Of a stretch of DNA of 64,000 nucleotides, positions 24,890 to 33,959 are shown one piece after another (within the stretch, counting starts at the first letter, position 1; each line of letters opens with the position of its first letter). Origin of the DNA: DAOTXL01 sp034435455 (GTDB lineage: Bacteria; Chloroflexota; Anaerolineae; JAAYZQ01); assembly GCA_034435455.1 (NCBI GenBank), contig DAOTXL010000096.1, forward strand, positions 13,185 to 77,184, in the 5' to 3' direction. A model generated the notes under the pieces. The model had not been told where the DNA came from. It searched no databases and saw nothing but the letters and a program-made list of their open reading frames with translations. The position numbers were made by a program, and so were the translations under genes.

Positions 24890-26643
24890 GGAGGCCGTTC
24901 GGACGCCTGCTTCGCCTGGCTGCACCCTTTGCCGGCCGGATGGCGCTGGCGACGTTGCTGGGGGTGGCCACCATCGCCAGCAGCCTGGGCCTGATGACCA
25001 CCTCGGCCTACCTCATCGCCAAAGCAGCCCTGCGGCCCTCCATCGCCGAGCTCCAGGTGGCCATCGTCGGCGTGCGCTTTTTCGGCATCGCCCGGGGCCT
25101 CCTGCGTTACCTGGAGCGGATCGCCGCCCACGACGTGACCTTTCGCCTGCTGGCCCGGTTGCGCATCTGGTTCTATGCCGCCCTGGAACCGGTGGCCCCG
25201 GCGCGGCTGCTGTACTATCGCAGCGGCGATCTGCTGGCCCGCATCGTGGCCGACGTGGAGACCCTGGAGAACTTTTACCTGCGGGTCCTCGCCCCGCCGC
25301 TGGTGGCCCTCGTGGTGGCGCTCCTGGCGGCAGGGCTGGTGGGCCGCTTTCACCCCGCCCTGGCCGGCGTGCTGCTGGCCTTCCTGGCCCTGGCCGGCGC
25401 CGGCCTGCCGGGGCTGACCCGGATGCTGGGCCGGTCCACGGGAAAACGCCTGGTCCGGCTCCGCGCCACGTTGAACAACCTGCTGGTGGATGGCATCCAG
25501 GGGGCCGCCGACCTGCTGGCCTTTGGCCAGGAGGAGCGCCACCTGGACCGGCTGCGCGCCGTGGGGGATGAGCTGGGGCGTTTGCAGGGGCGCATGGCCG
25601 CCCTCAGCGGGTTGCACAGCGCCCTCACCGGTCTGCTGCTGCACCTGGCCGTAGTGGCCACGCTGGTCCTGGCCATCCCCCTGGTGCACAGGGGCCGGCT
25701 GGATGGCCTCTATCTGGCGCTGCTGGCCCTGGCGGTGATGGCCGCTTTCGAGGCGGTGTGGCCCCTGCCCCAGGCCTTTCAGAACCTGGAGGGCAGCCTG
25801 GAGGCGGCACGGCGGCTGTTGGAGATCGTGGAGGCCCGGCCGGCCGTGGCCGACCCGCCGCTACCGGCCCCCCTGCCCCCGACCTTTGACCTGCGGGTGG
25901 AGGACCTGCGCTTTGCCTACCACCCCGGCGAACCACCGGCGCTGGATGGCGTCAGCTTTGACCTGCCGGCCGGGCGCTGCCTGGCCGTTGTCGGCCCCAG
26001 CGGGGCGGGCAAGACAACGCTGGCCCACCTGCTGCTCCGCTTCTGGGACTATCAGAGCGGACGCATCCTTCTGGGGGGGCGGGAGGTGCGGGAGTATGAC
26101 CAGGAGGACCTGCGGCGCGCCATGGCCCTGGTCTCGTCTCACCCCCACCTGTTCAACGCCACGGTGCGGGAAAACCTGCTCCTGGCCCGCCCCGAGGCCG
26201 GCCAGGCCGAACTGGTCGCTGCCGCCCGGCAGGCACAGATCCACGACCTGATTGAATCGCTGCCGCAGGGCTACGAGACCTTGATCGGCGAGCAGGGGGT
26301 GCGCCTCAGCGCCGGCCAGCGCCAACGGCTGGCCATCGCCCGCGCCCTCCTCAAGGATGCCCCCCTCCTGATCCTGGACGAGCCGACGGCCGGCCTGGAC
26401 GCCTTGACCGGGCGCGAGGTGCTGGCGGCCCTCCAGGGGTTGATGGCCGGGCGCACCACGCTGCTCATCACCCACCACCTGGTGGGGCTGGAGGCCGCCG
26501 ACGAAATCCTGGTGCTGCACGCCGGCCGGGTTGTGGAGCGGGGCCGCCACCCCGACCTGTTGCAGCGAGGCGGCCTGTATGCCCGGATGTGGGCGCTCCA
26601 ACGCCAGGCTCTGGCCCTGGACGGAGCGGACCTGGCAGGATAG
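24886..26643 (+). CDS. cydC: thiol reductant ABC exporter subunit CydC
   Basis: 585 residues. Six-helix transmembrane domain with CydC-type motifs MTTSAYLIAKAALRPSIAELQVAIVGVRFFGIARGLLRYLER, then the ATPase: Walker A GPSGAGKTT, signature LSAGQRQRLAIARA (A in place of the second G of LSGGQ), Walker B LLILDEPTAGLD, switch His ITHHLVG. It forms a heterodimer with CydD, to which it is translationally coupled (4-base overlap). The operon probably starts with the TGS GTPase 7 bases before cydD, though the two functions are not obviously linked. Confidence 0.86.
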   Translation: MRRPFGRLLRLAAPFAGRMALATLLGVATIASSLGLMTTSAYLIAKAALRPSIAELQVAIVGVRFFGIARGLLRYLERIAAHDVTFRLLARLRIWFYAALEPVAPARLLYYRSGDLLARIVADVETLENFYLRVLAPPLVALVVALLAAGLVGRFHPALAGVLLAFLALAGAGLPGLTRMLGRSTGKRLVRLRATLNNLLVDGIQGAADLLAFGQEERHLDRLRAVGDELGRLQGRMAALSGLHSALTGLLLHLAVVATLVLAIPLVHRGRLDGLYLALLALAVMAAFEAVWPLPQAFQNLEGSLEAARRLLEIVEARPAVADPPLPAPLPPTFDLRVEDLRFAYHPGEPPALDGVSFDLPAGRCLAVVGPSGAGKTTLAHLLLRFWDYQSGRILLGGREVREYDQEDLRRAMALVSSHPHLFNATVRENLLLARPEAGQAELVAAARQAQIHDLIESLPQGYETLIGEQGVRLSAGQRQRLAIARALLKDAPLLILDEPTAGLDALTGREVLAALQGLMAGRTTLLITHHLVGLEAADEILVLHAGRVVERGRHPDLLQRGGLYARMWALQRQALALDGADLAG

Positions 26644-26658
26644 CCCCTGTCCTACCTG

Positions 26659-26832
26659 CTATCCCTGGTCCGGTTCATGGCTGGCGTCGAGGCGATAGTC
26701 CCCCTGCTCTGGCGGTTCCTCCTTGACGGCATAGTGGACGATCACCCCCAGCCTGACCAGCACCAGCGCGCCGATGCTCAGGGCCACCAGCAGGGCAAGG
26801 CCCCCCAGGAGGAGCGCCAGGCCGATGCCCAT
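26659..26832 (-). CDS. 57-residue single-pass membrane protein
   Basis: ATG 26832 to TAG 26659. It begins MGIGLALLLGGLALLVALSI, continues GALVLVRLGVIVHYAVKEE and ends in an acidic tail DYRLDASHEPDQG. One hydrophobic helix fills residues ~3-33. No family recognised. It starts 10 bases after the stop of the AIM24 gene on the same strand, so it is probably co-transcribed. Confidence 0.5.
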   Translation of the reverse strand: MGIGLALLLGGLALLVALSIGALVLVRLGVIVHYAVKEEPPEQGDYRLDASHEPDQG

Positions 26833-26841
26833 CCCCGTGCC

Positions 26842-27747
26842 CTAGCCCCCGCCCAGCAGGCTGCCCACGTCTATGTTCAGCCCGCCGCTGGAGCCTTTGC
26901 CCCCCACCTGGGGCATAAACTGGGCCACCTTTTGCGCCAGCTTGGACATGGGCATCGTTTGCAGCCACACCTTGCCCGGCCCCCGGACGCTGGCCAGGAA
27001 CAGCCCCTCACCGCCCAGCAGGATATTCCGGAACCCCTTGACCATCGTCACGTCAAAGTCCACCGACGATTCCATGGCCGCCAGGTGGCCGGTATCCACC
27101 TTGAGCTGCTGGCCCGGCTGCAGATCGTACTCGACCACCTCACCGTCCACCTCGATAAAGGCCAGGCCCGGTCCGGTGATCTTTTGCATGATGAACCCTT
27201 CGCCGCCGAACAGGCCGGTGCCCAGCCGCTTGCGGAAGTGCATGTCTATGTTCACACTCTTTTCGGCGCACATAAAGGCGTCCTTCTGGACGATGATGCT
27301 TTCGCCCGGCCCCAGGTTGAAGGGGATGATCTTGCCGGGGAACTCGGAGGCAAAGGCCACCGTGCCCCGGCCGCTGCTTACGTAGAAATCGGTGATGAAC
27401 AGCGACTCGCCGGCCAGCGCCCGTTTGACCATCTTGCCCAGGCCGCCGCCCGAGTGGGTGCGCATCTCCACGTTGCCGCTCATCCAGCTCATCCCCCCCG
27501 ACTCGGAATAGATCACCTCGCCCGGCTCCAACTCGATGGTCACCACCTGCATCGTCGTGCCGTCAATCCGGTAGCTGATCCGCCCCCGGCCGCCGGTGAA
27601 CTCGCGCTGCACATGCTCGACCTCGGTGTCTAACGGCGGCAAAGCGCCCTCACCGGCCGGTGCTGCTGCGGGTGCCAACGGTGCCCCGCAACTGGTACAG
27701 AATCTGGCATTGGGCTCATTCTCTGCACCACATTCTGGACATTTCAT
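26842..27747 (-). CDS. AIM24/TIGR00266 family protein with N-terminal zinc ribbon
   Basis: 301 residues. The N-terminal zinc ribbon is CPEC...CTSC (Cys 3, 6, 17, 20), then a short Ala/Pro linker. The rest is the all-beta AIM24 domain (about residues 48-275): QVVTIELEPGEVIYSESGGMSWMSGNVEM, ESLFITDFYVSSGRGTVAFASEFPGKIIPF, EGFIMQKITGPGLAFIEVDGEVVEYDL, and LLGGEGLFLASVRGPGKVWLQTMPMSKLA. The gene sits just downstream of an ABC-2 exporter gene set on the same strand. The function of bacterial AIM24 proteins is not settled; a membrane-associated role is inferred. Confidence 0.82.
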   Translation of the reverse strand: MKCPECGAENEPNARFCTSCGAPLAPAAAPAGEGALPPLDTEVEHVQREFTGGRGRISYRIDGTTMQVVTIELEPGEVIYSESGGMSWMSGNVEMRTHSGGGLGKMVKRALAGESLFITDFYVSSGRGTVAFASEFPGKIIPFNLGPGESIIVQKDAFMCAEKSVNIDMHFRKRLGTGLFGGEGFIMQKITGPGLAFIEVDGEVVEYDLQPGQQLKVDTGHLAAMESSVDFDVTMVKGFRNILLGGEGLFLASVRGPGKVWLQTMPMSKLAQKVAQFMPQVGGKGSSGGLNIDVGSLLGGG

Positions 27748-27780
27748 CGCTTTTCTCCTTTTCTCAATTCATCTACTGTC

Positions 27781-29004
27781 CTACTCGAATCTGAACCGCC
27801 ATGCCGCCAGGGCAAACAGCCCCCCGGCATAGAGCAGCATAATGCCCGCCGGCAGCAGCACCGACTCCAGCCCCAGGCCCCGGATGACAATGTTCTCGAA
27901 CCCATCCATTGCCCAGGCCGTAGGCAGCAGGTGACCGATGGTCTGGAACGTCTTGCCGGTGTACTCCAGCGGCACCCAGGCCCCGCCCATCCCCGCCAGG
28001 ACAAACATGGGGATCAACGAAAAAATGATCGCCTGCTCCTCGTTGTGGGCCCACGTGCCGATGAGCAACCCCAGGGCCGCCGTCCACAGGGCCGTGCCGA
28101 CCATCACCAGCAGGGTTGCCAGCGGCTCACGCATATAGTCCACCCGAAGGGCGAGCTGGCCAAAGGCCACCAGGATCACAAGCTGGCCCAGGATCAGGAT
28201 CACCATCGCCAGGTAGTGGCCCAGGATGATCTCGACGCGGCCGATGGCCGTGGTCAGCAACCGGCGCAGCGCCCCGGACTTGCGCTCCCGGATCAGGATC
28301 GAAGCGGCGCCGATCAACCCGGCAATGGCAAACTGGACCATCATGGAGGGCGAGGTGTGGGAAAAGCCGTTCTCCATGACCGGAGAGCCTGTCTCCTGGG
28401 CGATGGCCCCGGAGTGCCTCACCTGGACCGTCAGCGGCGGGTCGGCCCAGGCCGCGAGGGCCCGCTCCAGCGCCTCGTTCTGGAATTCCTGATCGGCGGC
28501 CAGGCCGGATTGGGCGGTGTACGCCTGGGCGCTGAGCAGGGCCGCTTCGACCGCGCCGGCCAGGCGGCTCGCCGCCGCTTCGATGCCCAGCCGGGCAGGG
28601 ATCGCCGCCTGTTTGCTTTCATCGGCAATGATCTGCAGCCGGGCAGGGTTCCCGGCCAGCAGGCTCTCGCCATAGCCGGCCGGGACCAGGACCGCGGCGG
28701 CCAGGTCCTCCTCCTGCACCGCCCTTTCCACGCGGTCGGCCCGGGCCTCGCCGCCCTCCAGCACCACCGGCCGGATGGCATCCGCGGCCTGGAGCAACCT
28801 CAGCAGGCCGGCGCTGAGACGGCTGCCATCCTGATCCACAAAGCCGACCGGCAGGCGGGGGTCCTCCCCCCCGCCGTCAAAGCCACCAAAGGCAAAGCCG
28901 AACATCAAGGTAAAGACGACCGGCATGATCACCAGGAACAGCGCAGTCATCCAACTGCGGAGCAACTGCCTCAGGTCTGTTATGGCCAGATCGATCGCGC
29001 GCAT
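27781..29004 (-). CDS. ABC-2 type transporter permease
   Basis: 407 residues. One N-terminal membrane helix (LFLVIMPVVFTLMFGFAFG), a long extracytoplasmic region (~residues 40-215), then five helices, with ASILIRERKSGALRRLLTTAIGRVEIILGHY after the second helix, the conserved coupling segment of ABC-2/YhfP-type permeases. It pairs with the next gene and the downstream ATPase. Likely a drug, lipid or peptide exporter; the substrate is unknown. It ends with the ABC-2 C-terminal helices (LPAGIMLLYAGGLFALAAWRF). Confidence 0.82.
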   Translation of the reverse strand: MRAIDLAITDLRQLLRSWMTALFLVIMPVVFTLMFGFAFGGFDGGGEDPRLPVGFVDQDGSRLSAGLLRLLQAADAIRPVVLEGGEARADRVERAVQEEDLAAAVLVPAGYGESLLAGNPARLQIIADESKQAAIPARLGIEAAASRLAGAVEAALLSAQAYTAQSGLAADQEFQNEALERALAAWADPPLTVQVRHSGAIAQETGSPVMENGFSHTSPSMMVQFAIAGLIGAASILIRERKSGALRRLLTTAIGRVEIILGHYLAMVILILGQLVILVAFGQLALRVDYMREPLATLLVMVGTALWTAALGLLIGTWAHNEEQAIIFSLIPMFVLAGMGGAWVPLEYTGKTFQTIGHLLPTAWAMDGFENIVIRGLGLESVLLPAGIMLLYAGGLFALAAWRFRFE

Positions 29005-29013
29005 GGCCCTCTC

Positions 29014-30288
29014 CTACGCGAACCGCCTGCGGAAGCGCAGCACGCCGATGGCGAAAAAAGCACCGCTCAGGGCCAGCATCACCACGACAGGCAGCAGCAC
29101 ATCGCCCACCCCACCGCCGTCTGCGAGCTGCTGGTAGCTGCGCACGGCCCAGCCCTGGGGCACCAGCAGGGAGACCAGGTCGAACGCCCCTCTGGCTGCG
29201 CCGGGCACATTGGCGGTAAAGATGCCGACCATGCCCAACATACCGGTCAGGGTCAGCCCTCCACCGATAACCACGCCCGCCTGTCGGCTGTCCTTGAGCA
29301 GGGAGATGAGAAAGAGGCCAAAACTGCCGGCCAGGAGGACCAGTCCCAACGTGACCAGGCCCAGGAGCAGCGGAGCGCCCCAGCGGATGCCAAAGATCAG
29401 GGCCGAGACCCCCAGCAGCACCCCAACCTGCACGACGAGCGTGGCCAGGCTGGACAAAATGCGGCCCCCCAGGACGGCCGAAACCGGCGTGGGGGTGGTG
29501 AACAGCCGGGGCAGGGTGCCGGCCTCCTCTTCCTGAAGGAGTGACTGAGCCGAGGAAGTGCCGGTAAAGAAGGCGTAGAACACCAACATGCCGGCCATGA
29601 TCAGGTGGATGATGCCGGTGCGCAGGTCGGTAGGCTCCTGGACCCCGGTCGGGGGACGGACCTCGACCAGGGGGCCGGCCTCTCTTTGCCAGCTTTCCCC
29701 CATAGCGGCCGCCCACTCGCCATATTCCAGGGCGATGGACCGGGTTGTGGCCGCATCCAACACCATCTCCCGGCCGGCAAGCTGTTCGCGAGCCACCTGG
29801 AGGGCGATCTTGCTCCCGGCAAAACCATCCACAAGCTGCTGCACGACGCTCTTGATGATGCCCGGCCCCAGGGTCAGGGTAGGGTCGTGGTACAGTTCGA
29901 TGGCGGCATGCCGTTCCGGGCCAAACACCGCGGCCGTCAGGTCAGGGGGAATGAGGATCGCCACCCCTGCTTCCTGCCGGTCTACGGCGGTACGGGCCCC
30001 GGCCGGGTCGGCCACTTCCCTCACCTGGAGCAGGCCGGCCAGGCCCTCCGATCTCAGGATGTCTATCAGCGTCTGGCCGACCGAGAACCCCATCTGCCCC
30101 TGGTCCTGGTTCACCACCTGGACTCGGGTCACCGGCAGGTCAAAGCCACCTTCGCCGGAAGCCATGCCCCCAAAGGCAAAATAGAACAGCCCGCTGACCA
30201 ACAGGGGCACGGCAAAGGCAAAGGCCAGGAACGAAGCGCTGCGGACCGAACGGAGCAGGTCTTTGCAGGCGATGTCTAGCGTTTTCAT
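29014..30288 (-). CDS. ABC-2 type transporter permease (paralogue)
   Basis: 424 residues with the same layout as its neighbour: N-terminal helix (SFLAFAFAVPLLVSGLFYFAFGG), extracytoplasmic domain to ~residue 215, then helices including SLLQEEEAGTLPRLFTTPTPVSAVLGGRIL and a C-terminal helix before FRRRFA. The two permeases are 9 bases apart and probably form a heterodimer. The start is 30288, about 75 bases downstream of the ATPase gene stop; a short dispersed repeat (30312-30371) fills that gap. Confidence 0.82.
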   Translation of the reverse strand: MKTLDIACKDLLRSVRSASFLAFAFAVPLLVSGLFYFAFGGMASGEGGFDLPVTRVQVVNQDQGQMGFSVGQTLIDILRSEGLAGLLQVREVADPAGARTAVDRQEAGVAILIPPDLTAAVFGPERHAAIELYHDPTLTLGPGIIKSVVQQLVDGFAGSKIALQVAREQLAGREMVLDAATTRSIALEYGEWAAAMGESWQREAGPLVEVRPPTGVQEPTDLRTGIIHLIMAGMLVFYAFFTGTSSAQSLLQEEEAGTLPRLFTTPTPVSAVLGGRILSSLATLVVQVGVLLGVSALIFGIRWGAPLLLGLVTLGLVLLAGSFGLFLISLLKDSRQAGVVIGGGLTLTGMLGMVGIFTANVPGAARGAFDLVSLLVPQGWAVRSYQQLADGGGVGDVLLPVVVMLALSGAFFAIGVLRFRRRFA

Positions 30289-30311
30289 GTTAAATCTACC
30301 GTATTCATTGC

Positions 30312-30371
30312 ATCAAACGTAGAGCGTGAAGCGTAGCATTTCTGGCATCTTACGTTTCAGGTTTTAGTTTC
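30312..30371. repeat. CGTAGAGCGT...CTTACGTTT short repeat between ABC genes
   Basis: AT-richer patch with AACGTAGAGCGTGAAGCGTAG and CATCTTACGTTTCAGGTTTT motifs. Similar words occur at 14604-14662 and 16978-17046, in each case at the 3' end of a gene. Confidence 0.45.
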
Positions 30372-31332
30372 GCAGCGCCCGGCCCGTCAAATGCAAAAAG
30401 ACCGTTTCCAGGTTGGGCTCCTGGATCTCGACCGCGGTGATGCGTATGCCGGCCTCCGCTGCCGACTCGAACAGTCGGGGCAACACCCGGTTGCTGTCGT
30501 CCACCAGCAGCGTCACCATCCCATCGTGGCTACCGGTCTCCGGGGCAGTCACGGCGCTTACCTGGTGCACCCCCTCCGTAGCCTGCCAGGCAGCCAGCAC
30601 GCGCTCGGCCGGGGCGTTGAGCGTCAGGTCCACCCGGTCCAGTTCGCCGACGATCTTGACCAGTTCGGCATGGGTCCCCAGGGCGATGATCTGGCCCTGG
30701 TCCATGATGGCGATATGGTGAGAAAGCTCCTGGGCTTCCTCCATGTAGTGGGTGGTGTACAGCACCGTCATCCCCTGGCGATTCAGCTCCTTGACGTTGT
30801 CGAGGATGTTTCGCCGGCTCTGGGGGTCAATGCCCACCGTCGGCTCATCGAGGATGAGGACCTGGGGGCGGTTCAGCAGGGCGATGCCAACATTCAGCCG
30901 CCGCTTCATCCCCCCGGAAAACTTGCCGACGCGCCCTTTTTGCCGGTCGGTCAGGCCGATGACCTGCAACACCTGGTCCACCCGCTCCTGGAGCGCTGCA
31001 CCGCGCAGGCCGTACATCTTGCCCCAGAAGGTCAGGTTCTCGCGGGCGCTCAGGTCTTCGTACAGGGCCACCTCCTGCGGGACGACGCCGATGGCGGCTT
31101 TGACGGCCATCGGTTCCCGGCGGATGGAATGGCCCATGACCCATGCGTCGCCCCCGGTGGGCGTCAGCAGGCAGGCCAGCATCGAGATGGTCGTGCTCTT
31201 GCCCGCGCCGTTGGGGCCCAGCAGGCTAAAGATCTCGCCGGCCTGCACCTCAAAGCGGATCCCCTGCACGGCCTGGATGTCGCCGAAATTTTTATACAGG
31301 TCCTGGACCTGAATGGCTTTATCGTTGCCCAT
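30364..31332 (-). CDS. ABC-2 exporter ATP-binding protein
   Basis: 322 residues. ATPase domain at the N-terminus: Walker A GPNGAGKST, Q-loop IGVVPQEVALYEDLSARENL, signature FSGGMKRRLNVGIAL, Walker B VLILDEPTVGIDP, switch His YTTHYMEEA. The last ~80 residues form the accessory domain typical of DrrA/CcmA-like exporter ATPases. ATG 31332 follows AAAGGAG closely. It is the first gene of the export operon, read from the promoter at 31410-31438. Confidence 0.88.
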   Translation of the reverse strand: MGNDKAIQVQDLYKNFGDIQAVQGIRFEVQAGEIFSLLGPNGAGKSTTISMLACLLTPTGGDAWVMGHSIRREPMAVKAAIGVVPQEVALYEDLSARENLTFWGKMYGLRGAALQERVDQVLQVIGLTDRQKGRVGKFSGGMKRRLNVGIALLNRPQVLILDEPTVGIDPQSRRNILDNVKELNRQGMTVLYTTHYMEEAQELSHHIAIMDQGQIIALGTHAELVKIVGELDRVDLTLNAPAERVLAAWQATEGVHQVSAVTAPETGSHDGMVTLLVDDSNRVLPRLFESAAEAGIRITAVEIQEPNLETVFLHLTGRALRN

Positions 31333-31409
31333 ACTCCTTTTCCCCTTTATCCCCCTTTGGCCAGGACCTGCGGCAGGCAGCGGCGATGGTCCCTGGTCAA
31401 ATCTATACC

Positions 31410-31438
31410 ATTGTACCATCAGGTAACGGTTTCGGCAA
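31410..31438 (-). promoter_or_regulatory. promoter of the ABC-2 export operon
   Basis: Minus strand TTGCCG, 17-base spacer, TACAAT, about 75 bases before the ATPase start. Confidence 0.55.
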
Positions 31439-31490
31439 ATTGGAGTTCGGGTAACCCGAGACTCTCAGGAACAAACCCGAATTATTATGC

Positions 31491-31680
31491 GGGATGGTTC
31501 AATTTGCCGGGAAAATCGATTGACACTTTTTGCGGGCATGAAAAATCGCCGCTCATTGCCCTCACCCCTCCTCCATCCCCCCTCTCCCCCGGCCTGGCCA
31601 GGGGAGAGGGGGGACAAAGGGGGGTGAGGGGCAAGAAATTCGGCTGGCACAAAAAGTGTCAACCAATTTTGAACCATCCC
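31491..31680. mobile_element. 190-base MITE with 8-base target duplication
   Basis: It begins GGGATGGTTCAA and ends TTGAACCATCCC (12-base perfect terminal inverted repeats); a second inverted block TTGACACTTTTTG lies inside both ends. The centre is a large palindrome of CCCTCACCCC / CCTCTCCCC and its complement. TATTATGC flanks it directly on both sides (31483-31490 and 31681-31688), an exact 8-base target-site duplication. No coding capacity. Confidence 0.85.
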
Positions 31681-31840
31681 TATTATGCGATGAAAAACTG
31701 GCGTTGTAAGTTCTCTGAAATAGAGCGGGCAATTTCTGGTACACCAACTCCTGTGGCCCCGCCGCCCGGCGACAAGGCCCCGGAATGCCTGGACAACGCT
31801 GCCGGCCTGCTGGGCGAGGGGATGGCCCAGGCTCCGAAAC

Positions 31841-32185
31841 ATGCCGCCGCCCGGCCCGGAGCCTGTCGCCGCTCTCGCCCAGTCTCAACCGGAGGCCGTG
31901 GCTACGATTCCCAACCTCCAGGTGGATGGCGGCTACGCCCTGCCCAACGCCGCGGCCCACATCGACACGGCGGTGGATTCCCACGGCAACCTCTATGTGG
32001 CCTATGAGTACCTGGACGGCAGCGACTATGACCTCTCCTCTTGCGCCGGCACCAACACCGCCCAGGTTCGCTTCCGCTTCACCACCGACGACTTCAACTA
32101 TGGCGGCAGTTATGGCGTCGGCTGGTATGAGGACAATGCACCAGGACAGGGCGGGCATGCCCCGCCTTTTTGCGTATCCTTCTGA
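31841..32185 (+). CDS. short open frame resembling a fragment of a secreted beta-rich protein
   Basis: 114 codons. Residues ~20-95 look like real protein: IPNLQVDGGYALPNAAAHID, TAVDSHGNLYVAYEYLDGSD, TAQVRFRFTTDDFNYGG. The motif HIDTAVDSHGNLYVAYEY resembles repeats of secreted BNR/sialidase-like beta-propeller proteins. There is no signal peptide and the frame ends within a terminator hairpin, so this is likely the surviving piece of a larger surface-protein gene. The codon use in the core matches its neighbours. Confidence 0.4.
   Translation: MPPPGPEPVAALAQSQPEAVATIPNLQVDGGYALPNAAAHIDTAVDSHGNLYVAYEYLDGSDYDLSSCAGTNTAQVRFRFTTDDFNYGGSYGVGWYEDNAPGQGGHAPPFCVSF
32149..32171 (+). terminator. terminator hairpin before the ECF operon
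   Basis: GGCGGG / CCCGCC with a 5-base loop followed by five T residues; the last T overlaps the -35 of the next promoter. Confidence 0.6.
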
Positions 32186-32198
32186 ACGGTGGTATAAT
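32170..32198 (+). promoter_or_regulatory. promoter of the ECF transporter operon
   Basis: TTGCGT, 17-base spacer, TATAAT. Confidence 0.55.
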
Positions 32199-32249
32199 CG
32201 CCTTGTCCTTCGTCCCGATATGGGTGCTGAATCCGGCCAGGAGAGTAGC

Positions 32250-33869
32250 TTGGTCAAGAAGCAGGGCGACAGGGATCCGCTGGTAATCAAAGATCTCACC
32301 TTCCGCTATCGTGGCCGCCCGGAGCCGGCGCTGCGCGATCTCTCTCTGACGCTGGAGCGCGGTGAACTGCTCCTCGTCGCCGGAGCCAGCGGCTGTGGCA
32401 AGACCACCCTGATCCGCTGCATCAACGGCCTGATCCCCCGTAGCTACAAAGGAGAACTGACCGGTCGCATCCTCCTCTACGGTGAGGATACATCTGCTTT
32501 TTCCCTGGCTCGCATCTCCCAAATCGTCGGCACGGTGTTGCAGGACCCGGAACGGCAGATCCTGGGGGCCCGGGTGTCGGCTGAGGTGGCCTTTGGCCTG
32601 GAAAATCTGGGCCTGTCCCGCGCTGAGATCCGGCAGCGTCTGGAGGAGGCGCTTGGCCATTTGGGCATCTCCCATCTGCGGGAGCGTGAAACCTTCCTGC
32701 TCTCCGGCGGCGAAAAGCAAAAAGTCGCCCTGGCCGGCGTGCTGGCCATGCGCCCCAGCATCCTGTTGCTCGACGAACCGCTGGCCAGCCTCGATCCGGC
32801 CAGCGGACAGGAGGCGCTGGCCCTGTTCCGCCGCCTGGCCGATGAGGGGATCAGCCTGATCCTGGTCGAGCACCGCGTCGAGGATGCCCTGAGCATCCGG
32901 CCGGACCGGGTGCTCTACATGCAGGATGGTCAGATCGGCTACCTCGGCCCGCCGGAGGGCCTGATGGAGGTGGTGGACTACCGGGAGGTCAAGCTGCCCG
33001 CTCCGGTCGTCATCCGGCGGGCAGCGGGCGCCCCGCCGCCCACCTTCGAGCCGGCCATCCGGCCTGACGGCCGCGAGCCGCTGGTCACTTTTGACAACGT
33101 GTCCTTTGCCTACACCGCCGATGGCCCGGAGGTCATCCACGGCGTCAATCTGACGATCCGGCGGGGCGATGTCATCGCCCTCCTGGGGCCCAACGGGGCG
33201 GGCAAGACCACGCTGGTCAAGCATGCCATCGGCCTGCTGAAACCGCGCCACGGCACTGTGACGATCGAAGGGCGCGACACCCGGACCCTGAGCGTGGCCC
33301 AGATTGCCCACACCCTGGGCTATGTCTTCCAGAGCCCCAGCCACATGCTCTTTGCGCCGAGTGTGAGGGAGGAACTGGCCTTTGGCCCGAAAAACCTGGG
33401 CTTTGACCAGGAGGCCGTCGCCGCCGGGGTGGCCCGGGCGGTAGAGATAGTCAACCTGAAAGGGATCGAGGAGTATCCGCCGCTGGCCCTGTCCTTCGGC
33501 CAGCAGAAGCGGGTCAGCATTGCCGCCATCCTGGCCATGCGCTCCAAAATCCTGGTGATGGACGAGCCGACGGCGGGCCAGGATTACGCCAACTATATGG
33601 CCTTCATGGACTCTATCCTGCAAATGCCCGGCTTCCAGGCGATCCTGTTCATCACCCACGACCTGGACCTGGCCATTTGCTACGCCAATCGGGTGATCCT
33701 GATGCACGACGGCCAGGTTGCCGGGGATGGCCGGCCGGAGGAGGTGCTGGCTGACGCCGACCTGCTCCGCCGCTGCCGCCTGGTGCCGACCTCGTTGTGG
33801 GCGGCCAATGTGGCCTGTCTGCCCCGGACCGGGCGCTTTATGTCCGCCGAGGCGTTGGCTCATCTCTGA
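32250..33869 (+). CDS. fused double ATPase of an ECF transporter (EcfA-EcfA')
   Basis: 539 residues with two complete ABC ATPase domains. Domain 1 (~12-235): Walker A GASGCGKTT, signature LSGGEKQKVALAG, Walker B ILLLDEP. Domain 2 (~280-520): Walker A GPNGAGKTT, signature LSFGQQKRVSIAA, Walker B ILVMDEPTAG, switch His ITHDLD. This corresponds to EcfA1 and EcfA2 joined in one chain. The TTG at 32250 has AGGAGAG 4 bases upstream; an in-frame ATG at 32220 lacks a ribosome site. It is followed by S-component and EcfT genes, making a complete group-I-like ECF importer. The vitamin or metal carried is not evident. Confidence 0.85.
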   Translation: MVKKQGDRDPLVIKDLTFRYRGRPEPALRDLSLTLERGELLLVAGASGCGKTTLIRCINGLIPRSYKGELTGRILLYGEDTSAFSLARISQIVGTVLQDPERQILGARVSAEVAFGLENLGLSRAEIRQRLEEALGHLGISHLRERETFLLSGGEKQKVALAGVLAMRPSILLLDEPLASLDPASGQEALALFRRLADEGISLILVEHRVEDALSIRPDRVLYMQDGQIGYLGPPEGLMEVVDYREVKLPAPVVIRRAAGAPPPTFEPAIRPDGREPLVTFDNVSFAYTADGPEVIHGVNLTIRRGDVIALLGPNGAGKTTLVKHAIGLLKPRHGTVTIEGRDTRTLSVAQIAHTLGYVFQSPSHMLFAPSVREELAFGPKNLGFDQEAVAAGVARAVEIVNLKGIEEYPPLALSFGQQKRVSIAAILAMRSKILVMDEPTAGQDYANYMAFMDSILQMPGFQAILFITHDLDLAICYANRVILMHDGQVAGDGRPEEVLADADLLRRCRLVPTSLWAANVACLPRTGRFMSAEALAHL

Positions 33870-33959
33870 GCCGTGTGGGAGAGAGGGGGTGGTGCTTGCT
33901 CAACTATTGCAGCCGTTGCTTCTCGCCGGGCAAAATGAATCTACAAGGAGGGAATTGAG

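Noticed and set aside
31841..32185. Intact surface-protein gene
   Set aside because: No signal peptide, no full domain and an end inside a terminator hairpin; listed only as a probable fragment.
33870..33959. Riboswitch before the ECF S-component gene
   Set aside because: The 90-base gap shows only a ribosome site and no conserved helix set that I can recognise.
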